A stretch of 64,000 nt of DNA from Bretschneidera sinensis (taxonomy: Eukaryota > Streptophyta > Magnoliopsida > Brassicales > Akaniaceae). The notes beneath the pieces were generated by a model, which saw only the letters and a list, made by a program, of their open reading frames with translations, was not told the DNA's origin and did no database searches. The position numbers and the translations under genes were made by a program. The stretch is taken from positions 77,026,817 to 77,090,816 of the forward strand of contig CM043701.1 of assembly GCA_023935145.1 (NCBI GenBank). The letters run 5' to 3'. Below are positions 33,001-45,847 of the stretch, piece after piece (the first letter of the stretch is position 1; the number at the start of each line of letters is the position of its first letter).

Positions 33001-36000
33001 TCTGAGCGTGTAAGCTACTTTGCATACGCTCGGCCTGATTTCTCCAAGTCCGAGCGTGTGAGCTGCTTTGCATATGCTCAGCCTGATTTCTCTAAATCCG
33101 AGCGTATAAGCTGCTTTGCATACATTCGGCTTGATTTCTCTATCTCCGAGTGTGTGAGCTGTTTTGCATACGCTCTGCCTGATTTCTCCAAGTCTAAGCT
33201 TATGAGCTACTTTGCATACACTTGGCCTGATTTCTCCAAGTCAGAGCATATGATCTACTTTGCATACACTCGGCCTGATTTCTCTAAACCCGAGCATATG
33301 AGCTGTTTGTCATACCCTCGGCCAAATTTGTCTAAGTCCAAGCATATGAGTTGCTTGTCAAACACTTGGCCTAATCTCTCCAAGTCTGAGCGTATGAGCT
33401 ACTTATCATACGCTCGGCCAAATTTCTACAAGTCCGAGCATATGAGCTGCTTGTCATACACTAGGCCAAATTTCTCCAAGTCCGAGCGTATGAGCTATTT
33501 TGCATACACTCGGCCTGATTTTTTCTAGTCCGAGCGTATATGCTGATCCTGATTTCTTAAAGTCCGAGCGTATGAGCTGTTTGTCATACGCTCGACCAAG
33601 AATCTCTAAGTCCGAGCGTATGAGGTGCTTGTCATACGCTCAGCCGAATTTCTCCAAGTCTGAGCGTATGAGCTGCTTTGCATGCCCTCGGCCTGATTTC
33701 TCAAAGTCAGAGCATATGAGCTACTTTGCATACGCTCGGTCTGATTTTTTCAAATCCGAGTGTGTGAGTTGTTTTGCATACACTCAGCTTGATTTCGCCA
33801 AGTCCGAGCATATGAGCTACTTTGCATACGCTAGGCCTGATGTCTCCAAGTCTGAGCATATGAGCTGTTTGTCATACACTCAGCCAAATTTCTCCAAGTC
33901 CAAGTGTATGACCTGTTTGTCATACTTTAGGCTGAATCTCTCCACGTCCGAGCATATGAGATGCTTTGCATAGGCTCGGCTTGATTTCTCTAAGTCCGGG
34001 CGCATAAGCTGCTTGTTATATGCTTGAGCAAATTTCTCAAAGTCTGAGCGTATGAGCTTCTTGTCATACGTTCGGCCAAATTTCTCCAAGTCTGGGTGTA
34101 TAAGCTACTTTGCATACACACGACCTAATCTCTCCAAGTCCGAGTGTATGAGCTGCTTGTCATACGCTCTACCAAATTTCTTCAATTCCGAGTGTATGAG
34201 GTGGTCGTCATACATTCGGTTGAATTTCACCAAGTCCGAATGTTTGTGCTGCTTTGCATACGCTCAGCCTAATCTCTTCAAGTCCGAGTGTATGAGCTGC
34301 TTTGCATACACTCGGCTTGATTTCTCCAAGTCTAAGCATATAAGCTGCATGTCATACGCTTGGTCAAATTTCTCTATGTCTGAACGTATGAGACCTTGTC
34401 ATACACTCGGCCTTATTTCTCAAAGTTCGAGCGTGTGAGCAGCTTTTCATACGCTCGACCTGATTTTTCAAAGTCCGAGCGTATGAGCTGCTTTGCATAC
34501 ACTCGGCCTAATCTCTCCAAATCCGAGCATATGAGCTGCTTGTGATACGCTCGACCAAATTTTCCCAAGTCCGAGTGTATGAGGTATTGTCATACACTCG
34601 ACAAAAATTTTTAAAGTCCGAGCGTATGAGCTGCTTTGCGAACGCTAGGCCTAATCTCTAAGTCCGAGTGTATGAGCTGCTTTGCATGCACTCGACCTAA
34701 TTTCTCCAAGTCCAAGCATATGAGCTGCATGTCATACGCTCGACCAAATTTCTTTAAGTCCGAGCGCATGAAATGCTTGTCATACGCTCGGCCAAGTTTT
34801 TTCAAGTCCTAGCATATGAGTTAATTTGCATACGCTTGGCCTGATTTGTCCTAGTCCGAGCGTATGAGCTGCTTTGCATACAGTCGGTCTGATTTCTTCA
34901 AGTTTGAGTGTGTAAGCATACACTTGGCCTGATTTCTCATAGTCTGAGCGTATGAGCTGCTTTATATACGCTCGACCTAATTTCTCCAAGTCCGAGCATA
35001 TGAGCAATTTGTTATAGTCTGAGCATATGAGCTGTTTGTCATGTACTCGGCCTAATCTCTCCAAGTCTGAACGTATGAGCAATTTGTCATACGCTTGGCC
35101 AAATTTCTCCAACCCCGAGCGTACGAGCTGCTTGTCGTACGCTAGGTCAAATATCTCAAAGTCCGAGCGTATGAGCTGCTTTGCATACGCTTGGCCTGAT
35201 TTTTTTCAGTCCGAGCATATGAGCAGCTTTGCATACGCTCGACTTGATTTCTCCAAGTCTGAGCGCGTGAGCTGCTTTTCATACACTCAGCTTGATTTCT
35301 CCAAGTCCGAGCGTATGAGCTGCTTTGCAGACACTTGGCCTGATTTCTCCATGTCTGAGCGTATGAGCTGCTTGTCATACGCTCAGCCAAGAATCTCTAA
35401 GTCCGAGAGTATGAGGTGCTTGTAATACGCTCGATCGAATTTCTTTAAGTCCGAGCATATGAGCTGCTTTGTATAAGCTTGGCCTAATCTCTTCAAGTCC
35501 GAGCATATGAACTGCTTTGCATGCACTCGGCCTGATTTCTCCAAGTCCGAGCATATGAGCTGCTTGTCATACGCTCAGTCAAGTTTCTCCAAGTTCTAGC
35601 GTATAAGCTGCTTTGTATAAGCTCTGCCTAATGTCTCCAAGTCCGAGCGTATATGCTGTTTTGCATACACTCGGCCTGATTTCTCCAAGTCCGAGGGTGT
35701 AAGTTTCTTTGCATACACTCGGCCTGATTTCTTCAAGTTCGAGCGTCTGAGCTGCTTTGCATACGCTCGGTCTGATTTCTCAAAGTCGAAGCATGTGAGC
35801 TGCTTTGCATATACCCAGTCAGATTTCTCCAAGTCCGAGTGTGTGAGCTGTTTTGCATACACTCGGCCTTATTTCTCTAAATCAGAGCGTGTGAGCTACT
35901 TTGCATACGCTCGGTCAGATTTCTCCAAGTCCAAGTGTATGAGCTGCTTTGCATACATTTGGCCTGACTTCTCCAAGTCCAAGCATGTGAGCTGCTTTGC

Positions 36001-39000
36001 ATACGTTTAGCCAGATTTCTCCAAGTCCGAGTATATGAGCTGCTTTGCATACACTCAGCTTGATTTCTCCAAGTCCGAGCGTATGAGCTACTTGTCATAC
36101 GCTCGACCAAATTTCACCAAGTCCGAGCGTATGAGCTGCTTATCATACGCTTGACCGAATCTCTCCATGTCCGAGCGTATGAGCTGTTTTGCATACACGC
36201 GGCCTAATCTGTCCAAGTCCAAGCGTATAAGCTGCTTGTCATACGCTTGGTCAAATTTTTCCAAGTCCGAGTGTATGAGCTGCTTGTCATACACTAGGTC
36301 AAGTTTCTCTAAGTTCGAGCTTATGAGCTGCTTTGCATACTCTCGACCTGATTTCTCCAAGTTCGAGTGTGTGAGCTGCTTTGTATACACTCGGCTAGAT
36401 TTTTCCAAGTCCGAGAGTGTGAAATGCTTTGCATACGCTCGACCTGATTTCTCCAAGTTCGAGTGTGTGAGATGCTTTTCACACACTCGACCTTATTTCT
36501 CCAAGTCCGAGTGTATGAGCTATTTTGCATATGCTCAACCTGATTTCTCCAAGTCCGATCGTATGAGCTGCATGTCATACACTTGTCTTAATCTAGCCAA
36601 ATCCGAGCTAATGAGATGTCTTACATACGCTCGGCCTGATTTCTCTAAGTGTGTGCGTATGAGTTGCTTGTCATACGCTCGATCAAATTTCTCCAAGTCC
36701 GAGCGTATGAGCTAACTTTGTATCAGTTCGGGCTAATCTTTTGAAGTCCAAGTGTATGAGTTACTTTGCATACGCTCGGCCTGATTTCTCCAATTCCGAG
36801 AGTATGAGCTGCTTGTCATATGCTCGACCAAGTTTCTCCCAGTCCGAAAGTATGATCTTCTTTGTATACGTTCAGCTTAATTTCTCCAAGTCCGAGCATA
36901 TGAGCTGTTTTGCATACGCTCGGCCTGATTTCTTGAAGTCCAAGTGTGTGAGCTGTTTTGCATACGCTTGGCCTGATTTCTCGAAGTCCAAATGTGTGAG
37001 CTGCTTTGCATACACTCGGCCTGATTTTTCCATGTCCGAGTGTATATGCTGCTTATCATACACTCTGTCAAATTTCTTCAAGTTTGAGTGTAGGAGCTGC
37101 TTGTCATATGTTTGGCCAAGTTTCTCTAAGTCCGAGAGTATGATCTGCTTTGCATACACTCCGCCTGATTTCTCCAAGTCCGAGCATATGAGCTTCTTTG
37201 AATAAACTCGGCCTGATTTCTCCAAGTCTGAGTGTATGAGCTACTTAGCATAAACTCGGCCTGATATCTCCAAGTTCGAGTGTGTGAGCTGTTTTGCATA
37301 CGCTCCGCCTGATTTCTCCGAGTCCAAGCATCTGAGCTGCTTTGCATACGCTCGGCTAGATTTCTCCAAGTCCGAGTGTATGAGCTGTTTTGCATACACT
37401 CGGCCTGATTTCTCCAAGTCAGAGCTTATGAGCTGCTTGTCATACGCTCGGTCGAATCTCTCCAAGTCCAAGCGTGTGAACTACTTTGCATACATTCGAC
37501 CTGATTTCTCCATGTCCGAGTGTGTAAGCTGCTTGTCAAATGCTCGTTCAAGAATCTCCAAGTCTGAGTGTATGAGGTGCTTGTCATACGCTCGGTCGAA
37601 TTTCGAGTGTATGAGCTGTTTTGTATACGCTCGGCCTGATCTCTCCAAATCCGAGGGTGTGAGCTGCTTTACATACGCTCGGTCAGATTTCTCCAATCCG
37701 AGCATATGAGATACTTTGCATATGCTCGGTCTGATTTCTCCAAGTCCGAACGTGTTAGTTGTTTTGCATTCACTCAGCCTGATTTCTCCAACTCCGAGCG
37801 TATGAGTTGCTTTATATACGCTGGGCTTGATTTCTTCAAGTCTGAGCGTATGAGTTGCTTGTCGTACACTCGGCCAAATTTTTTCAAGTCTGAGCATATG
37901 AGCTACTTGTCATACGCTCGGCCTAATCACTCCAAGTCTAAGCGTATGAGCTGCTTGTCATACATTCGGCCAAATTTCTCCAAGTCCGAGCGTATGAGCT
38001 GTTTTGCATACATTTGGCCTGATTTCTCCAAGTTCAAGCGTGTGAACTGCTTTGCATATGCTCGACCAGATTTCTCCAAGTCCGAGCATATGAGCTGCAT
38101 GTCATAGGCTTTACCAAATTTCTCCAAGTCCGAGTGTTTGAGCTGCTTTGCATACGATCAGTTTGATTTCTCCAAGTCCAAGCGTGTGAGCTGCTTTGCA
38201 TATGTCTGGCTTGATTTTTCCAAGTCCGAGCATATGAGCTGTTTTGCATACGCTCTACCTGATATCTCCAAGTTCCAGTGTATAAGCTGCTTGTCATACC
38301 CTCGGTTAAATTTCTCCAAGTCCAGACGTATGAGCTACTTGTCATATGTTCGGCCAAGTTTCTCCAAGTCCGAGTGTGTGAGCTACTTTGCATACGCTCG
38401 GCCTGATTTCTCTAAGTTCTAGTGTATAAGTTGTTTGTCATACGCTCGGTCAAATTTCTCCAAGTCCGAGCGTATGAGCCGCTTGTCATACAATCGACCT
38501 GATTTCTCCAAGTCCTAGCGTTAGAGCTGTTTTGCATACACTAGGCCTGAATTCTCAAAGTCAGAGCGTCTGAGATACTTTGTATACGCTCGACCTAATT
38601 TCTTCAAGTCCGAGTGTGTGAGTTGCTTCGCATATGCTCACCCTGATTTCTCCAAATCAAAGTGTATGAGCTGTTTTGCATGCACTAGTCCTGATTTCTC
38701 CAAGTCCAATCATATGAGCTGCATATCATACACTCGGTCTGATTTCTCCAAGTCCAAGCGTATGAGCTGCTTGTCATACACTCGGCCAAATTTCTCCAAG
38801 TTCGAGCGTATGAGCTGCTTGTTATATACTATGCCAAGTTTCTCAAAGTCCGAGAGTATAATCTGCTTTGCATACGCTCCACCTGATTTTTTCAAGTCCG
38901 AGTATATGAGCTGTTTTATATAAGCTCGGCCTGATTTCTCTAAGTCCGAGCGTATGAGCTGTTTTGCATACGCTCGACCTGATTTCTCCAAGTCTGAGCG

Positions 39001-40444
39001 TATGAGCTGCTTGTCATATGCTCGGCCAAGTTTCTCCAAGTCAGAGCATATGAGCTGCTTTGCATACGCTCGGTCTGATTTCTCCAAGTTCGAGTGTGTG
39101 AGCTGCTTTGCATACGCTCCGCCTGATTTCTCCAAGACCAAATGTGTGAGCTGCTTTGTACACACTCGACCTAATTTCTCCAAGTTCGAGTGTATGAGCT
39201 GATTTGTATACTCTCGGCCTGATTTCTCCAAGTCCGAGCGTATGAGCTGCTTGTCATACACTCGACCAAATCTCTCCAAGTCCGAGCATATGAGCTGCTT
39301 GTCATACACTCGGCCAAATCTCTTCAAGTCCGAGCGTATGAGCTACTTGTTATACGCTAGGCTAAATTTCTCAAAGTCCGAGCGTATGAGCTACTTTATA
39401 TACACTCAGCCTGATTTTTCCCAGTCCGAACGTATGAGCTGCTTTGCATACGCTCAGCCTGATTTCTCCAAGTCCGAGTGTATGAGTTGTTTGTCTTACG
39501 TTCGTTCAAGAATCTCCAAGTCCGTGCGTATGAGATGTTTGTCATACGCTCGATCGAATTTCTCCAAGTCCGAGTGTATAAGCTGCTTTGCATACGCTCG
39601 TCCTAATCTCTCCAAGTCTGAGCGTATGAGCTGCTTTGCATACGCTCGGCCTAGTCTCTCCAAGTTCGAGGGTATGAGCTGCTTTGCATACGCTCGGCCT
39701 GATTTCTCCAAGTCCAAGCGTGTGAGCTGCTTTGCATACACTAGGCCAGATTTCTCTAAGTCCGAGCGTATGAGCTGCATATCATACGTTTGGCCAAATT
39801 TCTGCAAGTTCGAGCGTATGAGCTGCTTGTTATACACTCAGCCAAATTTCTGCAAGTTCGAGTGTATGAGCTGCTTGTTATACGCTCGGCCTAATCTCTC
39901 CAAGTCCGAGTGTATGAGCTATTTGTCATACGCTCAGCCAAATTTTTCCAAGTCCGAGCGTATGAACTACTTGTCATACTCTCAGCCAAGTTTTTCGAAG
40001 TCCGAGCGTATGAGTTGCTTTGCATACACTCGGCCTGATTTCTCCAAGTCCGAGCGTGTGAGCTGCTTTGCATACACTCGACCAAATTTCTCTAAGTCCA
40101 AGCTTATGAGCTGCTTTGCATACACTCGGCTTGATTTCTCCAAGTCCGAGCGTATGAGCTAATTTGCTTACGCTCGGCCTGATTTCTCCATGTCGGAGAG
40201 TATGAGCTGTTTGTCATACATTCGGCCGAATTTCTCCAAGTCCAAGCGTATGAGCTGCTTTGCATACGCTCGGCCTAATCTCTCCAAGTTCGAGGGTATG
40301 AGCTGTTTTGCATACACTCAGCCTGATTTCTCCAAGTCCAAGGGTGTGAGCTGCTTTGCATATGCTCGGCCTGAATTCTCCAAGTCCGAGTGTATGAGCG
40401 GATTTGCATACACTCGGTCTGATTTCCCCAAGTCCGAGCGTATG
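27096..40444. repeat. 48-bp hairpin satellite array, part 1 (about 277 units)
   Basis: The consensus unit is an 11-bp arm CCGAGCGTATG, a 10-nt loop AGCTGCTTTG or AGCTGCTTGT, the complementary arm CATACGCTCGG, and a 16-nt spacer such as CCTGATTTCTCCAAGT. Loop and spacer types are linked: TTTG loops usually precede CCTGAT spacers, TTGT loops usually precede CCAAAT spacers. Other spacers are CCTAATCTC and CCAAGAATC. Almost all units keep 48 bp, or lose or gain a few bases (e.g. 30961). Because 48 is divisible by three, open frames up to 365 codons occur on both strands with a 16-residue repeat; these are by-products. The array belongs to the giant element, lying after its antisense gene, and resumes at 47051. 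Confidence 0.97.
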
Positions 40445-40502
40445 AAGCAATCCTTCATCCCGCAGAACAGATAGCCGAACAGCAACCACCTGAGCGGAGG
40501 CC

Positions 40503-41843
40503 GATGAAGCAATCTTTCATCTCGTAGAACCTCGATCAACCATCGTGCATCGTGTATCAACCTGAGGCGGAAGGGAACTACTATATATCTTCACAGATGC
40601 TCAGTGCACTGACTCACTTTAGGGGTACACCTAGTGAGGATCCATATTTGCACCTTCGAGAGTTCTTCAACCTTTGCAAATTCCAGCACATTCGAGGCTT
40701 AAACCAAGAAGAAATATGGTTAATTTTTTCCCTTTTTCCTTGAAAGATAATGCTAAATTATGGTATAATTCTTTGCCTGCAGTTTCCATCCATACTTGGG
40801 AGGAGTTGGCTAGCAAATTCCTAAGGAAGTTCTTCCCAACCCAAAAGACGAGGCAAATGAGAAAAAAAATTTAATCCTTCCAACAAAAGGATGGTGATCT
40901 ATTCTTCGAAGCCTGGGGACACTTCAATGAGCTACTACTCAAGTGCCCACACCACAACCTACCCCAAGATGAACTGGTAGAAGCTTTCTATGAAGGTTTG
41001 AGTGATTCTAACAAAAATATTGTTGATTCAAGTTGTGGAGGAGTGCTGATGGAAAAGAGCAGCGAAGAGGCTATGCAACTCTTCAAAACCCTACGTGAAC
41101 ACACGCAGCAGTTCTCCTCTCAAGGTAGACATATAACCAAAAGTAAGGGTATGTATGAGGTAAGCTTAAATGGAGGATCATCTCCTCAAATAGCTGCTGT
41201 GGAGAGGAAACTTGACCTATTAGTGAAAGCTATGGCTGCTCAGAACACCTCAATGAACCCACCAGCTACACCACTCCAGGTATGTGCTATTTGCTCACAA
41301 TTTGATCATAATACTGATACATGTCCTTTGTATTCATCTGCAGATCATGAGCAAGCCAACTTTGTGGGACCAAATAATTATCCGCCGAAGAACAACCCCT
41401 ATGCCAATACGTACAACACTGGATGGTGGAATCATCCGAATTTCTCATGGAGCAACAACCAAAACTGTCAAGGGCAGTAAAGAAACTTCCAACCAGTAGC
41501 CCAATCTGCTCCTGAACCAAAGAAGAATGACCTCGAAAGTCTTGTGAGGCAACTAGTGACTCAGCAACAACAAATCCTGAATAAACATGAACAATTCATG
41601 GAAGAGTCAAGGCAATTTCGGAATGAAATGAGGCAAATCACTGCAAAACACGATCAAGCCATTCAAGGACTAGAGATACAAATGGGACAGTTGGCCAAGG
41701 AATTGAGTAGCAGAAAGCAAGGAGAGCTCCCAGCCCAGCCACTGCCTAATCCAAGAGGACATCAGCAACTAAATGCTGTAACTACCTTAAGAAGTAGTAA
41801 GATCATCGGCACCAATGCGCCGACACAAGCATCTCCAGACTAA
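40503..41843 (+). pseudogene. Athila-like gag
   Basis: The capsid region reads GTPSEDPYLHLREFFNLC, LKDNAKLWYNSLPAVSIHTW, ELASKFLRKFFPTQKT, DLFFEAWGHFNELLLKCPHH and LVEAFYEGLSD. It is followed by a zinc knuckle CAICSQFDHNTDTCPL at about 41282-41329, an N/P/Y-rich stretch, and a coiled coil (LVRQLVTQQQQILNKHEQF, IQMGQLAKELSSR). This gag layout with a C-terminal coiled coil is typical of Athila. Stops at about 40741, 40872 and 41480 and small frameshifts break it. Confidence 0.9.
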
Positions 41844-41934
41844 ACCTCCACATCTAAGGTAAGAGAGACGGAAAAGGTAAATACACCTCCACCTTTCCCT
41901 TAAAGGTTAGTAAAGCCTAAAAAAGAAACTAAAA

Positions 41935-42833
41935 TGATTGACATTTTCGAGACCTTGAAAAAGGTGGAAATAAATATTCATTTATTACATGCAATAAGAC
42001 AACTACTTGCTTATGCTAAGTTTTTAAAAGATTGTTGTACTAACAAACGAAAATTTTAGGAGCATGAGACAGTAGCCTTGACCAAAGAGGTGAGTGTTGT
42101 ATTATTGAGAAAATTACCACCTAAACTAAAAAATCCGGGTAGTTTTACTATTCCTTACAGGCTAAGTGACCAGCTTTTCGAGCATGCATTATTGGACCTA
42201 GGAGCGAGTGTCAATTTGCTACCTTATAGTGTATACGAGACACTAGGTTTGGGGGAACTCCGACCAACCTCCATTACGTTACAATCGGCTGACAGAAGCA
42301 TTAAATGACCAAGAGGTATCATCGAGGATGTTTTGGTAAGAGTAGGTAAATTTATTTTGCCTGCAGATTTTATTGTATTAGACATGGAGGAATGTCGTAT
42401 GCCTGTACCACTCCCTATCATCTTAAGGAGACCATTTATGATCACTGATGGCACAAACATTAATGTGAAAAGAGGCATAGTCACTATGAGAGTAAATGAT
42501 GAAAATGTAGAATTTAAAATATTTAATACACTAGACTCTACTAAAACTAATAATGAGTGTTATAATGTGAGCCTCATGCAAGGTATTAGTGAAAAAGTGT
42601 CTAAAGTCCATTGTACGGTTCCATTGGAGATCATCCCTAACCATGCTGACATAAGAGTGGACATTAGGCCAGAGGATAATGTGATTAAAGATATCAATGG
42701 AGTTGTACACACCATCAAGAACACACCCAAACTCTCAAGTACTCAAGTGCCTCTATTGAGGTTAGTGGTACTGAATGCCACTAAATTACGGTATGATTGT
42801 ATTGTTCTAAAAAGTTGTTTTGGTAAGTTTTAA
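41935..42833 (+). pseudogene. Athila-like protease region and pol-start remnant
   Basis: A pre-protease part (MIDIFETLKKVEINIHLLHA) leads to ALLDLGASVNLLPYSVYETL near 42190-42246, where D-L-G-A-S is the active site of Athila-like proteases. VRVGKFILPADFIVLDMEE and PIILRRPFMITDG follow. After a further 60 residues of recognisable C-terminal part the frame ends at 42833 without entering RT. Confidence 0.85.
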
Positions 42834-42849
42834 TTATTTTATACATACT

Positions 42850-43500
42850 GCCTTGCGATCGAGCGCGCACCACATGCGCTCGAGCGCACATCCCCCACAC
42901 CCCAGTACGCACGAGCGCATTACCCTACGCACTTGAGCATCATGCGATCGAGCGCACTTCACAAATGCGCTCGAGTGCACTCGGGACAGAGAGGGCACGT
43001 GTATATTATAAACCGTTTCCCTTTTTCCTTTCAATTACGCTCTAGTGCAACTTTCACTCTCACTATCGCACTCAACCTCTCCTTCCCTAATCTTGCATGG
43101 TAACTGCCTCCAAACCACCGGCCATCCGTCACAATCACCACCTACCACCATACATCGTCCTTCCACAAGCACGATCACCCTCCCCTGAATTTCTCTTAAA
43201 CCCACACGATATGCAAACTGATTTTGTTCTATTTTACATGCACACCAGCACAAATGGGTTTTTCATTTATCTTTTTCTCGTATTATCCATTTATCTCGTG
43301 TAATTGGTTGTTCTATTTCATGCTTGCAGGAGGATAGGATCGAGCTTGTAGATTTCTCCATAGCTTTGAGTTTTTGGTGTGCATAAGGTGTTCGACAAAT
43401 TGCCTGACTAAGTGCGATCGAGCGTTAGGTGTTAACGATCGAGCGCACTACCTCTCGTGCGATCGAGCGCACAATATCTGTGATCGAGCGTAATTTTGAC
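42850..43500. repeat. Two islands of palindromic CGATCGAGCGCA motifs
   Basis: 42850-42990 and 43418-43495 carry repeated variants of TGCGCTCGAGCGCA and TGCGATCGAGCGCA, irregularly spaced 15-25 bp apart. The same motif recurs in the LTR of this relic (46028-46137), and a decayed version lies in the solo LTR at 386-415. The stretch between the islands (43000-43417) holds no recognisable domain. Confidence 0.8.
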
Positions 43501-43526
43501 AGTAACACAGTTTTAGATTTCAGAAC

Positions 43527-44341
43527 ATGGCTTCCACATCCTGTGCTTCTAGCAGTTGCCATCAGGCATCCCGGCCCAGTTTCGAACAGCGTGAAATACT
43601 GTTCGAAACCACATTCAGTGCTGGGTTCAAGCCAGTCGGCTCGACAGTATACACTCGATTCGTGGTCAGTTTCTATGAGAACTTGACCTATGACTGCACC
43701 AGGCCAGAGATTTTATCTTCCTCAGTCCAGGGCAGATTCATAGAGCTGACCACGACCGACATAGCTAGCTCTTTATACTACTGTGATGAGTCCCCACCGA
43801 AGGATAGCCACATAGAGGAGCAGCCTGATCCATTCCCTCTATCACATATCATAGAGGATATGTGTGCGGGACAGTACGCAGACCGCCACAACAATACAGG
43901 GAGCTGGTCGAGGTTGCCTCCCCTTTTATGGTTCATTGACTCAGTCCTGCAGCGAAACGTGTGTCCTTCGGGGCACAAGACATAGAGATGTGATCAGTTC
44001 TTACAGGCTCTCTACGTCTTTCACCGAGGTCACTAGTACTCCATCCCAGTGGTCATATGGAGTCAGATACACAAGTTCTGGGATGGGGTGCATAACCGAC
44101 AGACGACCACAGCTAATGCGTGGGGCCTTCCTTTCCCCTTCTTGCTTAGTCACATCTTCAAGAAGAAGGGGATTAGAGGCTCTTCTATTGATGGCCCGGT
44201 TAGTGACCATCATGCACAGATTCCAGCTGCTGAGCCTATAGTGGATGATCCGATGGAGGCCGAGCATTCACCAGTGAGCCCTTCATGGGAGGAGGATCAA
44301 ACAGACATAGGATCTATGGAGTATCCATTGGGAGGATCGTG
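43527..44341 (+). pseudogene. Athila-type extra ORF (putative plant transposon protein)
   Basis: The first frame (43527-43985) reads TRFVVSFYENLTYDCTRPEI and LPPLLWFIDSVLQRNVCPSG. After the stop the homology continues through 44049-44341 (VVIWSQIHKFWDGVHNRQTT, AWGLPFPFLLSHIFKKKGIR, GPVSDHHAQIP). This is the domain found in Athila elements between pol and the 3' LTR and in many plant proteins annotated as putative plant transposon protein. One stop and a short frame change split it. It is sometimes called env-like by position; no membrane segments are visible here. Confidence 0.8.
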
Positions 44342-45847
44342 AGGTAGCCCATTTGATCCATCAGTGGATCGATGGGTTAAAGGCATAGTTTACATGACAG
44401 GAGGTGATGCTACAGGGCATCCTTGATCGCCTACCTCCTGCACCCGGTACCTCCTCAACTACACCCACAAATGATCAACAGTGAGAGGATACCCCATCTG
44501 GCTAAAGACGTAAAACTTAGCGCTCATGGGAGGCACCCCAGACATATCCTTTTTTCATTTTCAATACTTTTCATTTGTTTATAGTTATATTTACATGTCT
44601 ATTATATATATTTTGTTTTCTGGAACAACGTTTATTTTTCTTTGTCAGGTACTTAGTGCGTGCATCCAGTTCAAGTTTGGGGGCGTGTACAAGCAAACAA
44701 GCAAGCAATCTAGTTCTCCATCTCCCGGGTCAGATCTTTCCATACTTCACACACATTGGGGACAATGTGTATTTTAAGTTTGGGGGTAGTGGGAGATACT
44801 AGATACTATTACACACACACTTGAAACACATGCACACACTAAGTACCCAGTTTTTTTTTAGAAAAGATAAATGGTATTAGGAATTTTACAAAGTTAGTTA
44901 CCTATCTCAAGGCACCAAAGAATTCACAAGTTTGATCCAAATCTGCACAAGCACATTTAGCACGCATTTGTGTGGAGTATGACACATAATTATTTTATAT
45001 ATGTTTTCATAACCTAACTGTAATCGGAGGACTTGTTGAAAAGAACACTTTGGCATAAGAAAATATAAAGAAAAATGTTCATCATGCAAAAATTGATTAA
45101 AAAGCTTCTAATGATCATTAAAAACTTCCCACTGAGTAACTGAGCCTCTTACCTCAGTAAGCATTGAGTGTTCACGTCAAAAGGTGGGAAGTAAGCTTTT
45201 AATGATCATAATAACAAATTTCCACTAAGTAACTAGGCCTCTTGCCTCAGTAAGCATTGAGTGTTCACGTCAAAAGGTGGGAATTTCATTTAGAAGCATT
45301 AAAACCTGTTAGTTCCATAGCCTCTTTTATTCGAGTTAGTAAGTCCTTAGGGGTATTTTTACACCTAATGCCCTAAAACCATTTGGTTTGGGAGTCATTG
45401 GCTAAACACTCGTTACAAGGGTCAAATAGAAAGCTCGATGGAACTCAACATGGCAAAAATCGCATGATAAAAAGAAAAAGAAAAAGAAGCAAGCATTATG
45501 CCATTTTTGTTCTCGTTGATAAGAAATTCGATAGAGGTTTGGGCATCGAAACCCTATACACTAGAATTATGTGGAAGCTCCATCTTATATGTGCTAATTC
45601 ATCACACATGAATCAAACTTGCGATGCCTTAGGCCAGCCTTAGGTAAGTAACACAAGCTTTTGAAAATCCTTTTTCAATACAAAAATGTGTTTTTATTTT
45701 AAGCTTACTTATGAACAGTTATCACAATTTTATGCACAACCCAAATTTTTTGAGTATTATGGAAACGAATTTATCTTTAAATTTTTTTCTAACATAGTCT
45801 TTAGTTTTGTATTGCTAAGGGACTAGCAATATGTAAGTTTGGGGGTG
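44342..45847 (+). other. 3' untranslated part of the Athila-like relic, with polypurine tract
   Basis: No domain is seen. AAGTTTGGGGG occurs three times, at 44673-44683, 44776-44786 and 45835-45845. The last, directly before the 3' LTR, is the functional-position polypurine tract. A 67-bp block (TAACTGAGCCTCTTACCTCA... to AAAAGGTGGGAA) at 45125-45190 is repeated at 45218-45284 with a 93-bp period, and each copy ends with arms GGTGGGAA that can pair with TTCCCACT at its start. Confidence 0.75.

Noticed and set aside
27096..40444. CRISPR array (short palindromic repeats in series)
   Set aside because: The parts between palindromes are not unique spacers but variants of one 16-nt sequence, there are no cas genes, and the surroundings are a plant nuclear retrotransposon.
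27096..40444. Genes for cysteine-containing 16-residue repeat proteins on either strand
   Set aside because: Open frames exist in several frames on both strands only because the period is 48 bp. Variation follows CpG decay and many frames are broken at random.
43527..44341. True envelope gene of a plant errantivirus-like element
   Set aside because: The position is env-like, but no signal peptide or transmembrane segment is visible. The similarity is to the plant transposon protein domain.
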